A DNA stretch of 64,000 nucleotides from Planoprotostelium fungivorum (Eukaryota; Evosea; Variosea; Cavosteliida; Cavosteliaceae): the NCBI GenBank assembly GCA_003024175.1, contig MDYQ01000464.1:1-64000 (forward strand), read 5' to 3'. Positions 23,090-34,300 of the stretch are shown one piece after another. Position numbers and translations under genes: made by a program. The notes under the pieces are model-generated. The model was not told the origin of the DNA and searched no databases. It saw only the letters and a program-made list of their open reading frames with translations. Position 1 is the first letter of the stretch, and each line of letters starts with the position of its first letter.

Positions 23090-24001
23090 TTAAGACACTG
23101 TACAAGAGGGGACGTTCCACGCTGCGGCCGCCGGGGCGTTCGGTGGGCTGTTTGTGAAGACGACATCTGTTCGTATGACGTACTTCTTTCCTTGTGTCAC
23201 CAGACACTCTTCGTAGGGTAGTCTCTGGTTCAATATCACCGCCATACCTGTCCATGTCATCAGACACATCTTCATACACACGTGTGTCGATGATGATGAT
23301 GGAACGGATCAAATGAGATGATGATGTCGATCATGGATCGTTATTTACCCTTTCGAGGAGTGATGGAGAATGCTTCTTTGCCGGTGGGGGCAAAGACTTG
23401 TGTCTTTCCTCCCTCGAAATCATCGGAGAGGTAGACCATGAGGGTCAATTTACTTCTGTACTGTGCCTCCTGTCCATCATATCGCATGCTACCGTAGTCA
23501 TATCCGTCGAGATGTCTTCCGAATTTCTGTCCTTCGGTGTATCTATCGTTTCGATCAGTCTGAGATGATGAAGGTGTGGAGGATGGGTCATCATCACCTG
23601 TAGTAGCTAAACTTGCGAGAGACACTGAGTAGATTTCAGATCGATGCATCTTCTTTTGAATTCACCTGACAGCTCTGAATCCATCCGGGGTCTGTGCGAA
23701 ATCATTCTTGAGGAAAGGCTTTAGACGGTCCCAGAGGTTGTCCGCCAAAGGCTGACTCTCTATCAGAGCCCTCTCGTTGTTTCGAACTTTCTGGAGTGCA
23801 GCCTGCATCGAGTGAGATCTTTGATGTATGAGATACGTACGTCGCTGGTGACTTTGTTCTTATCGTCCACTTTCATGGTGGCGGGTTTGAAACCACATTC
23901 TTCTCCCGTTTCTAGATGCTTCTGGCACTCATCTGCGGTGAAGAAATTGTCTAATACGAAGACGGCACCACGTGAGATTTCTCTGTACTGAATCGACATC
24001 C
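23090..24001 (-). CDS. Prolyl 4-hydroxylase-like 2OG-Fe(II) oxygenase with altered metal site
   Basis: Exons encode RGAVFVLDNFFTADECQKHL, FGRHLDGYDYGS, LTLMVYLSDDFEGGKTQVF and VTQGKKYVIRTDVVF, the double-stranded beta-helix of P4H-type dioxygenases. The HxD metal pair (H-L-D) and the terminal basic residues of the 2OG site are present. Where the family has LLHEG carrying the distal iron-binding His, this protein reads LPYEE, with Tyr (codon TAC) in that place. It may therefore be inactive or bind metal differently. The start was taken at ATG 24001 (MSIQYREISRG). An in-frame ATG at 24107 is also possible but would overlap the start codon of the divergent SerRS gene. Stop TAA 23090-23092. Confidence 0.75.
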
Positions 24002-24105
24002 TCTTTTCGCTATCACTGAGATCACTGACATCAACGGGGTGATGTGTCCGCTTGTAAAACGCGGTCAGTTTTACCACATTTCTTTGATGGCAAGCAACAA
24101 CAACC

Positions 24106-25686
24106 ATGAACAGTTTGACTGCGAGAAGAGCAGTATGGTACTGGAACAAAAATGGAAAGCCTGGTCGGATGCCCTTTCCTAATCCACCGAGAGCTTTCGA
24201 GCACAAATTTGTGCCAGACTTCCAAAAGCTGCAACAGAACAGAGACGCCATTGTGAGATCTTGTCAGCTCAGAGGAGATAAGCAAGCAGATGTTAACAAG
24301 GTTATGCAATTGCACGATCGCTGGACGACTTTGGATGCGGAGATCCAGAAACAGACTACCGCTAGAATGAAATCGGCTTCAGTAGACGAAGCTCGAGAGG
24401 TGAAAGTGAAGATCAATGCATTGACGGCGGAGCATAAGGAGGTGTGATCATCACTGAGATCGATAAGTCCTTGTGTCTGATCGAGACAACAGACAGAAAC
24501 AGAATTAATTCAAGAGGCTTCAAAGATTCCAAATGAGATCCATCCTGATGGTGTGCGCCACGTCACAAGCGCTGATTGACGATCGTATCAGCTCCAGAAT
24601 CAACACCTCGTCTAGTCTACACGTCCAACCATCCCATCTCGAATGACGTCGTCGATCACATCACATTGGGAAAAGAGCTCGATCTCTTCGACCTGCAGCA
24701 GTGCGCCAGCGTCACGGGAGACAAGTTCGTCTATCTGAAAAACGAGGCTTCTGTCTTAGAGTTGGCCCTCATCCACTGGAGTGTCAACTTCCTCATCGAG
24801 AGAGGCTTCACCGTCGTATCTCCCCCTGATCTCATCCGTCAGAGGGTGAGACGATCAACATCATCATGCCACCATCATCACCATGATCGACACTCCTGCC
24901 ACCTCGCACTCATACTCCCACCAGGTCGCCACCGCCTGCGGTTTCTCACCGAAAGGTGACAGAGGAATAAAATCCCACATCTACAACGTGGAAGACTCCG
25001 ACCTGTGTCTCACGGGCACGGCCGAGATCCCCCTTACGGCCCTTTACGCCAATCGAATCATACCCGACGAGATCATGCCCATCAAGATGGTCGGCTTCAG
25101 CCACTGCTTCAGAATGGAGCCTCCTTCGAACACGAACAAGGGCATCTATCGTCTGGTGATGATCATCACGATCGGATCGATGATTGACACGAACAGCATC
25201 AATTCAGCAAGGTGGAGATGGTGATGATATGTAAGCCGGAAGAGAGTGAGAGGAGACACCAGGAGATGCTGGAGATTCAGAAGGAGATGGTGGAGCAGCT
25301 GGACATACCTTATCAAGTCTTAGACATGCCAGTCCATGATTTAGGCGCCACAGCTTGCAGGAAGTACGACATAGAAGCGTGGATGCCACACAGAAAGGGA
25401 TACGGAGAGATCACGAGTCTGTCGAATTGTTTAGACTATCAATCGAGGAGGTTGGGTGAGAGGAGATGAAGAAGAAGATGAGGTTGACGGTGTGGAAGGC
25501 ATCAAGTATCGATACGAGAGTAAACCACACGAAGAATTCTACGCACACACGTTGAATGGAACGGCCGTGGCTGTGCCCAGAGTTCTGTGTGCCATTCTAG
25601 AAAACTGTCAGTCAGAGGGGAAGATTCACATTCCAAAAGCGTTGCACCCCCACTCGATGGGACTGAAGGAGATCGTCTTCAAATGA
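24106..25686 (+). CDS. Seryl-tRNA synthetase, probably mitochondrial
   Basis: From ATG 24106 a basic leader ([15 protein letters not shown]) precedes the N-terminal coiled-coil arm ([30 protein letters not shown]). The class II catalytic core includes [30 protein letters not shown], motif 2 [20 protein letters not shown] then HQFSKVEM, the [19 protein letters not shown] segment, and motif 3 [18 protein letters not shown]. It ends at TGA 25684-25686. About seven short introns are seen. It charges tRNA-Ser. The leader suggests import into mitochondria, and whether the same gene also serves the cytosol cannot be told here. Confidence 0.88.
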
Positions 25687-25824
25687 AAAGGTTTCTTCAT
25701 CAGCAGCATGTTCTAAAATGTGTAGAATTGTGGAATTTATTGTGTTTTTCGTGTTTCTGACACATCACCCCCATCATCGCAGATCATCGTCATCACAAAA
25801 ATCAACCTATGCTGAAACAACTTC

Positions 25825-28642
25825 ATGAACAATTCTAATATAAAACTCTTGGTTGGCAACCGATCATTGGAAGAGGAGATCGAGACATCACCAGTTACTT
25901 CACAACTTTTCTGGCAGAAGACATTGGATTTCGATATTACTATCTCACAGACTAATGACTTGCCCAAGATCGGTCTTACGACGTCTAATTGCATCGAGAT
26001 GGGTGAGTTTCTGCATACGATTCAGGACATCACCTGATGGCTCACAGTTCGCCACGATCGTTCTACAAAAAATCTTTTCTACTTGATCGAAGAGCAGAAG
26101 AGACTTTTGAGAGAAGCTCTACGATCAACAGCCACCATGCAGAAGGTGATCCATTGCCTTCTCACGTAACGACTCAACGATGTCAGACACCCAGTGCATC
26201 AAATCGTATCTTGACCAACTGCATCTTTCTCAGTCGAGTGTTCCTGCGAGCCATCATGCAACATGAGATCCCAGATAAAATCCCTCACCACTTCCAGAAG
26301 AACAACCTCCACGATGAGAGATTACCATTACAGCTCATCGAGCTCCTGATCGAATACCTCGTATCTCAGAAAGTCACGTGAGTCCTCTCATCAGATCCAT
26401 CTGATCCCCACAGTGAAGACAACTACACGATCCACGAGCAGATCATCGACGAGCTCATCTGTCTCCTCTCCTGTGAGGTCATCTCTCCCTACGGTAGTCA
26501 CCCCAATGGACTCTTTTTCTTCTACGATCTCTTTCTGGGCAAGAGATCCAAATGTGACGCGTTCGCACCGAGGTCAGACTTATTCTCATTTCTCCCCTGA
26601 CATCGTACAGATTTGTACAGACCTTGCTCGGTAATTTTATAGAGAGGAACAAGTGGATCAGGAAGGATGAATCCACCTCGATGCATCACCCCTCCGAAGA
26701 GAAGATGACATCATTCATAAGAAAAGCAGCGGGTGAAATGTTACGTTTCGCTCGTCTTCTCAATCGAACAGCTCTCTTCTTGTCTATTCCATGGAATGCA
26801 TACAAGTTACTGTGGGGGAAAGAGAAGAGACACTCGATGAGAGAGATGTCATCCTCCCCCCTCGCCGATCACAGTCTCTTCCTCTTGTTGGTCTTGAGCC
26901 ACCGTAACAGTGTACATAACCCGTTTCATGAAGTGCTGTCGACCATTCGAAACACTTCGTGTGAGTGGATTCAAGGATGATGTAAGGTAGAGGACGATCT
27001 GATGTGTACAGATGATCATTTGGATGCCGATGCAGTCATACCCAACAGCTCACAGGAGATATCCTATCTCAAATTGTATCAATCCATGTGTGATCGCATC
27101 CACCACGACGGAACCATCCTCTTATTGTACTATCTGCTCCACAGAAATTCTGAATTCCGAGCCTTCATTCTCTGCAGAACAGACATCGATATCATGGTGT
27201 GTTCATCCTCTTCTGATGATTCAATGCCGTATATATTTATTCTATATATCGATCACACGATGCATCGTCTACAACAGACATCGAATGACTCACACCTAAC
27301 GATAGGTCGTTCCTCTGCTTCGTCTACTTTACAAGACGATCGGACACAAGCCACAGTTGACCTACATGACTCTCATCTGCGTCTTCATCATGAGCGGTGA
27401 CTCTTTCTTCAACAAGAACATTCAAGATCTGGTGAATACTCCTCTCCTCTCATCCTCTGACCTCCACCAGAGAGTCGATTCCGTCCCTTGGATCAATTCT
27501 CTCCGCTCTGTCACCAGCGTCAGCGTGTCCGATTTGACCATCTTAGTCTTTGTGAAGATCATTCAAGTGAATATATCGACCATAAGGGTGAAGAATGAAT
27601 GTCCATTCATCGTTGATTCCCGTAGGATGCATATCTACACACCAACTGCCTGGCCACCCTGGCGAATCTGTCCCTTTACATCTGCGACATCCACTCGCAG
27701 GCTGCGAATCGCATCGTCAAGTTGTACGAGCTGCTCTGCAAGAAGTACATGAGAACGGCGGGGATTCCGTTTCAAAGAGATGGAACCACACTGTCCGTCG
27801 TTGTAGATGGAGTGGGAGGGGCTACACAGAACGGTCTACCCTCTCACGTGAACAGAGAAACCTCCGACGATGATTCGATCCACTCCGAAGAGGTGAATCA
27901 CATCTCTCGTTTCATATCTGAAAGAAATAGGGAACCGAATTAGCTACCTATTCCGATCTGTTGAATACGATGTTGCAGATACTGAACAACATCATCACTC
28001 ACAATTTAACGCGTAATCCGAACATGATGTACGCCATTTTATACCAGAAGGTGAGGGGATGGGTGTGAAGAGATGGATTGATCATGAATAGGAACTCTTT
28101 TGTTCTTCACCGTTGGAGCCACGATACAAAGAGTATTTGGATAACATTCAGACGGCCATTCGACACTTTGAAAAGTCACTGACCAGCCAACAAGAAGATC
28201 TCGAGTTGTCATCGGAGGACATCTTGGTGATCATCAAGAGGCAGTCTCTCTCTTGGACCGGGCAGGGATTGACTGTGAGTCATCACCATCTATCTGATGA
28301 CAATCCACCCACTCTGATCGTCTTCATCATCATCGTGATCCACCCGCTCTCGATGTCATCATCACGCTCACGATGCTCATCTCTTCACAGCCACAAGCCC
28401 AATCACAGTATCGATACGAAGATGAGAGCAATTCAGAAGAATTCTTCACACCCTACATATGGTCTCTGGTGGTATCACAGGTGAATCTAATTTGGGATCG
28501 ATCGCGCATGATGTGAGTCACCTCTTCATCTACAAGTGCTGACCTCACCCACAGGTTGTTTCCACAAGTGGAAGAAGAAGAGCCGGACGGATCAGACAGT
28601 GGAGAGCTCACAGACGTCGCGATCGATATAGAGGACGGATGA
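25825..28642 (+). CDS. DYM: Dymeclin
   Basis: From ATG 25825 the protein opens MNNSNIKLLVGNRSLEEEI and then SQLFWQKTLDFDI, matching the FW..LL.F opening of dymeclin. Further family signatures follow: ISPYGSHPNGLFFFYDLFLG, RFVQTLLGNFIERNKW, ADHSLFLLLVLSHR and NPFHEVLSTIRNT. The region coding MCTDDHLDADA...ISYLKLYQSMCDRI also fits. The C-terminus is acidic (GSDSGELTDVAIDIEDG) and ends at TGA 28640-28642. More than ten short introns split the gene. Dymeclin is a peripheral Golgi protein needed for Golgi organisation and trafficking. The stop is 23 bp from that of convergent SAMHD1. Confidence 0.88.
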
Positions 28643-28665
28643 TAAACGATCACACGTTGATGTAT

Positions 28666-30521
28666 TCAAAAGTGAAGTTGTCTCTGATGGATGACCCCTT
28701 CTCTTCCCTTTGTCACGGGGTCTGGCATCATTCTCAAAGGACTCGGGTTGCAGTTGCGAGATTCCAAGTATTTGTTGAAGGCTCTCTGTGCGGCCAGTCT
28801 CTGTCTACCGTGAACAAGACCCTTCGTCTCCTCTCTCACCTTCTTCTCGTCTCTCACAAAGATTCGAACGTAAGACTCTCTGAATTGGTTTGGAATGAGC
28901 AAGCTCACTTCTTCCTTCTGCATTAAGAATTTCTCTGCAGACGTGAGACGTATGATTTAGAGAGTCTCTCACGGTTAGGATTGTATTTCGAAAAGAAGTG
29001 TGTGTGATTGACTGGATTCTTATCTCTCATGGCTGAAGGGTGTCAATCACAAGAGATGAAAGAAGGAACGAAACTCACCGTAGTTCATGACGACATGATC
29101 GACGATGACATCGTTGGGTTGCAGTGATGAATCGTGTTGGATGATGTCCTCTACTCTCACGCTCGTGATGTCTTCGTGTTGATTGGGTGGGACGAGTACC
29201 TGAAACTCTCTCAACGTCTCCACATCCATTCCCACTCACCTCTCCGGCAGAACCGTACAATTGTCTCTTTCTGATCTTGCTGATGATGTCTCTCGATTCC
29301 TTCAGATTCGGATCTTTTGACGTCTCTATGGTCTTCAAGATGGAATCAGATAAGAGGGTGAACCTGATTCGATTGAGTCGATCGTCTTCACTTGTATTCA
29401 CTCTGCTGGATCTTCTATCGCGGAGGAGATGTTCAGATAGGGATCGGCGAGGGTGAGTGCGTCTGATATCATGAATTCGATGGATTTGACGACACGGTGG
29501 GTGTAGACCTGCATGGTTCAGATCGATCGATTCGATGGAATTTGGTTGAAATGTCGATGAGATGTATTCACTCTCTTGTGCATGGAGTATCGCGTGTGAA
29601 ACATCTCGTAGATGTTGTACACTTCTTTCTGTGCGTCCGTCATTCATCTACGTACACTGAATCATCTCACCGCGTTGAAACAGATCTCGTCTTCTATGAC
29701 ACGACAGTGGTGGACTAACCTATTCGAATGCTAAGAGTTCGAGAGGATTCGGTTTCAGAATACCTGGCCCAATCGTAGCTGCTCTTGATACCACTGAAGA
29801 GACAGTCTCTGGCGAGATAATCGAACTTGTCCACGTCGATGCTGTTTCTCATGTTGGCCACGATGTCGAACAGAAACTGTTTCTCTCTCGTGCTTCTGGG
29901 AGGTGGTGAGATATATTTGAAGATGGATGACCTCACTCTCTCTCTTTTCCGGTGATGAGTTGTTTGAGGAAGTTGATGTCTTCCTGCTCCATGTCGATTT
30001 GATTCTCATCGATCATGTGGGACAACATCGTCTTTGACATGTCCTCGTGATGCCATTTGATTCCCTTGTACATCAAAAGCCACTCCTCAAAGGCATGACT
30101 GAATGGACCGTGGCCGAGATCTGATTACGGTCATCGCGAGATCCCATCTCAAACTCACCGTGACAGAGTCCAGCCAGAGTCACTAGTTTTTCTTCTCTGT
30201 CTGTGACCTGCAGTTCGGGTTGCTTGTGTCGAATCTGCGAAATCATCTTGTTGGCGAGTCTAGCCACTCCCAAACAGTGCTCGAAACGATGATGAACAGC
30301 GCCAGGGAATACGTAGTAGCTGGTACCTGTGATCTTCAATCATGTGACGAATCTTCTAAACATTACCCAACTGTTTCAGATCCCTCAGACGTTGGAATTG
30401 AGGGGTGTCTATCATTTGAAAAGCGTAGTCAGGAAGCGTGTAGTGGCCATGTATGGGATCGTTGATTGTCTTTCCCCCACGCTCACCGAACACTTCAAAC
30501 GAGTCATCCATCTTTTATTTA
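28666..30521 (-). CDS. SAMHD1: SAMHD1-like HD-domain dNTP triphosphohydrolase
   Basis: From ATG 30521: [94 protein letters not shown]. The metal-binding residues of the HD site are all visible: the His of HHRFEH, the HD pair in CHDLGH, and the Asp in DVDKFDY. There is no SAM domain, as in most non-vertebrate homologues; the HD domain begins almost at the N-terminus. The C-terminus ends near 28666. Introns are 38-45 nt. It hydrolyses dNTPs to deoxynucleosides and triphosphate, controlling nucleotide pools. Confidence 0.92.
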
Positions 30522-30841
30522 CTGAATGGTGTTAATCTTCTCTGTTTTCGATCAATCAAATAGTTCATCGATGGATGACTTCAAGAGTGGTGACTTTCTC
30601 ACATTTGAAGAGAAGAATCGACGTGAGTTCGTAGAGCGAGTGAGACTGATGTGGATGGATTTGGATTGATCTGATTTGATGCGTGGTCAATTCGTATTTC
30701 CCGCCACACATTCAACAGACAAAATTAACTGGAAATCACCGAGCTACCATCATAGAACCTCATCGTGACATAAATGGGTTCGGTGCTGAGATGGCTCGGG
30801 ATATCGTACGACTTTGTCTGGACATGACCAGAAGATCATGC
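30522..30841. other. Intergenic region upstream of 5S rRNA
   Basis: A 32-codon open frame from ATG 30570 (MDDFKSGDFLTFEEKN) is visible on the + strand but has no further support. Otherwise nothing was recognised. The segment should hold the SAMHD1 promoter. Confidence 0.35.
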
Positions 30842-30960
30842 AGCTACGATCATACCTGATTGAAAACCCACGAACCCATTCCGAACTCGTAAGGTAAGCA
30901 ATCGTGGGCGATGCTAATACTGTGATGGGAGACCGCACGGGAATCCATCGTGTCGTAGCT
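30842..30960 (+). rRNA. 5S ribosomal RNA
   Basis: The 119-nt sequence has the universal 5S features: 5' AGCTACGATCATACC paired with 3' TCGTAGCT (helix I), CCGAACTCGTAAGGTAAGCA in the loop-B/C region, and GATGGGAGACCGCACGGGAA, which covers the internal box C promoter region. A T4 run at 30960-30963 is the likely RNA polymerase III terminator. It is a lone copy between protein-coding genes; no second copy lies in this window. Confidence 0.93.
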
Positions 30961-31067
30961 TTTGCCTCTCGCCGCTCAATCGATGTGAAGGCTAGTATCA
31001 TCTTGACGAATTTTGGACACGTTCACGATCAACGTCATCGACAATGTCTGTCTATGACGAATGATAA

Positions 31068-31277
31068 ATGATGATGTGTAAGACCGTGCAGCTCTCATCA
31101 GAAGAATTTCTTGCGAGTAAAAGACCTTCACCGTGTCATCCAATGACACTCAGATCAGTGGGATGGAACCAGAAGTCTACCTCTGTCATGATGAGTCATC
31201 TGGTCACGGAGCGAATCTTGGTAGAGAAGTGGAAGGAGAAACACGAAGACATCGTGAGGAGACAAGAGGGACTGTAG
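31068..31277 (+). CDS. Small hypothetical protein
   Basis: An unspliced frame from ATG 31068 to TAG 31275-31277 encodes 69 residues (MMMCKTVQLSSEEFLASKR... ending KHEDIVRRQEGL). A spliced version starting at ATG 31044 is also conceivable. No domain was recognised. It sits between 5S rRNA and the converging G8-domain gene, whose stop is at 31354. Low confidence. Confidence 0.35.
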   Translation: MMMCKTVQLSSEEFLASKRPSPCHPMTLRSVGWNQKSTSVMMSHLVTERILVEKWKEKHEDIVRRQEGL

Positions 31278-31353
31278 ATCTTCTATAATACGAACAAATC
31301 TTCATTCGATACCAATTCGCATTACGAAAGTCGAGTGTATTGTTTTCACATCA

Positions 31354-34300
31354 TCAGACGGAGACCGAGAGCCTGGACGATGCTCTATGGCTCTTCATGG
31401 CGCCCATGCGGTTGCCCTTGGGTCTGCCCATGATGTTCTCCTTCGGGAGATCGACCATATACTGTCTAAGAGGAGGAACGATGGGACTATCGTAAAATCC
31501 TTCTTCTACGGCTGGAATAATAATGAGAACGAGATTGAAATGCATGCACTGAGATCTCACCCAGAGAAGAGAAGCGAATGTTATCGATGAGGAAATCTGT
31601 GTGAGACCACCAGTGTAGGAAATCGAATCCAAGACAAGTTATGTTGGCACCGCCCAAGTCCTTCAGATTCACTCTCACTGTTTCGAATGAATCGTGCACG
31701 ACAAATTCTGAAGGATGGGATCTCACCTAACGTCCATCCCCTGCTGTTGACCACGGCGTTCGCAGTGTTAACCTGGCTGACGTAGGTCTGGATGGGTCAG
31801 AATCGAATTCTGATCGAGATTTTGCTCACGGAAGGAGAATTCTGGAACGAATTGTTCTTTCCATCGTAATAATTGGCAGAGACGGTGATATTGAGGTAGT
31901 TCATATTCTGGAAGGGCTGCACGAGCTTCACGTAGAACTCGATCGATTTATACTGCGAGGGAATGGGGTTTTTGGGTTTAATGTTACAACTGCAACGATG
32001 AATATGCATCGTCAGAATGAGAAGCTGACAAACTCACTTTTTGGTGGGGGTGAAGTAAAGTCTAGGTTTGGATGACGAATCGAAATAGAGGGAGTTGGAT
32101 CCACAGTAGCTATTTGTGCTCGTCTTCCAGACGACTGGGTTGACTGTATCGTTCGCAGAGAAGTGATCATCGAAGATGTTGTAGATCGCATGAGTCGGGT
32201 TGCATCCCGCCAGAGTCTTCTTCAGAGTAGGTGGCGACAACTTGATCTGGTTTGCCTCCAAGGTCAATCTTCCCCTCATCAACTGATTCGGTCAGAATGA
32301 ATCACTCGTAATGAATGTCATCGCTGATGACACGTATGGACATCGAGATATTTGCTTAGAAATGGATGTTTGAGATGATTCGATTGAATCACCTCCTTGC
32401 CAGTCTTCATATCACGTAGAGAGACGAAGACAGTCTGGCTGATCAATTTGGCCCAGAAGTCGATGGATACGGGAAATCTCGTCGTGTAAGTGGAGTGTCC
32501 GACCAAATTGTCAGTCAGGAGGTTGTCGTGCTCATCTACAATGGACACGTACAGATCTCTGGCATCTCCATAGATCGAATGCCAGATCTGCACGGTGAGA
32601 GAGGGCAGTTGGAAGTAACTGTACGGGTACAATTGGGCGAAGATCGTACCGACGTGGCCAGTTGTAGATGGGGCCACGGGGGTAAGTTCAGCACGGAAAT
32701 TGTTTCTCCTCAATACAATGGGAAGGGGATTTGGCATGGGAGGCACGACATATTTGTCCGTTCTACAATCGTGACAGCTCGCATTGATCTACCACGATGA
32801 GTCACCCAATACAATTCGAACACCTCACCTTGTACGTCCTGAAGCCGATGTAAGGAATGTCTCTCACGTAGCCTCCACCGGTACTGTTACTGGGTGCACC
32901 TCTGAAGTCATTCGTCACCAGCAGGTACAAGTGATTGTCCTTGGCATTCCAGAAGGGGGCCCACGGTGACAGATGCTCCATGGACTTTGCCATTCCCAAC
33001 GGAGCTCCACCGTCGGGCATCTCGATGTGGAAGGTGGTACCGTTGGGGTAAGGCATGGCAAAGACCAACCATTCTCCGAGAAGGAGGGCTCTCGGTGCGA
33101 CGGAGGAGTTGGTCTGCATTCCGGTGCGTCGGCCGAAATGGTTGAAAGGAAGGATGTGATAGAAGGTGTTACTGAAGATGTTCGTCTTGCTGTTAGAGAG
33201 GAAGAAGGGAGATGTGGGTGTAGATCCCAACTTTCTGAAGATGATGCCGTCCATCTTCCAGTGACCGTAGACGGTAGTGTCGGTTGTAATGTTGTACTTA
33301 TCCTGTGATAATGGGTCAGAATTGTGTGAGAATCGAAGGAAATTCACATTGGAGTTGACTTGTACGCTGGTGAGGGTACCACCCCACGGCTTGCAGATGT
33401 ATCCGTTGGATTCGTACTTTGGTGTACAACCTTCCGTAGCTCCGTAGATGGTCTGATTGCTGACTAGCCAAGCTCCTCCTTTGTATCCCAGTGACGTTCC
33501 GCTCGCATCTTGGTAGGCGAGACAGTTGGCAGAGCCGTTGAACATGAACTGTAGTCTCTGCACCATGGTGTAGTGAGACACAGAGTTGATGTACTGGACG
33601 TTGAACAGCTTCTGCAGAGCAGTGGTACCCCACTGACTGTTGTCGCTGTTGACTACAGCTCCTGCTCCTCTCAAAGCGTTGGCGGTGAAATTGACGAAAG
33701 TGCAGTTGATGAGAGTCTGAGAGCCTCCATTGTCGTAGCCACGATATCCACCGATGTACGTCAGCTGTCCGTTGGCATTGGGCATAGATCTACCAAACTG
33801 AGCAGACAGTGGAGTTGTGATGAGTCCGCTGATCACCAAATCAGTCGTTCGTAACGAAATCTCGGTGAAATCTCACGTGTTATCCGATTCTCCCACGAAC
33901 GTCGTGCGGATGATGAGCTGGGAATCAGACATCAAGATGTGTGCTTCACCAGAGTCCATCCATACGTTATCATAGTACGTTCCACTGGCGAAACGACTCC
34001 AAACTGAACCATGTCTCGTCTTGTAAGACACAAAGTTGGTCACGTTGAACGCCTGTCCTCCATCAGCCACCCCATCTCACACCACGGTGACTCACTTTGA
34101 ACCACGAACCGGTGGACATGGATTGATCGGCATTGGGCATGGAATCGATGTGAAAACCATCCTTGTAGAGAGAGTGAGCGATGTTGTTGTGGAAACCTCC
34201 GGGGCCGAATCCACTGTTACGAGGCTGCATGGTGGGTTTTCCAGGAACGTTCCACAACGTTTCGCCGAAAAGTCCGGTGGGGGCCAAGGGCATCGCCATC

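Noticed and set aside
30842-30960. 5S-derived SINE
   Set aside because: The 5S sequence is full length with intact helix I and internal promoter and ends in a T run; no poly(A) tail or target duplication was seen.
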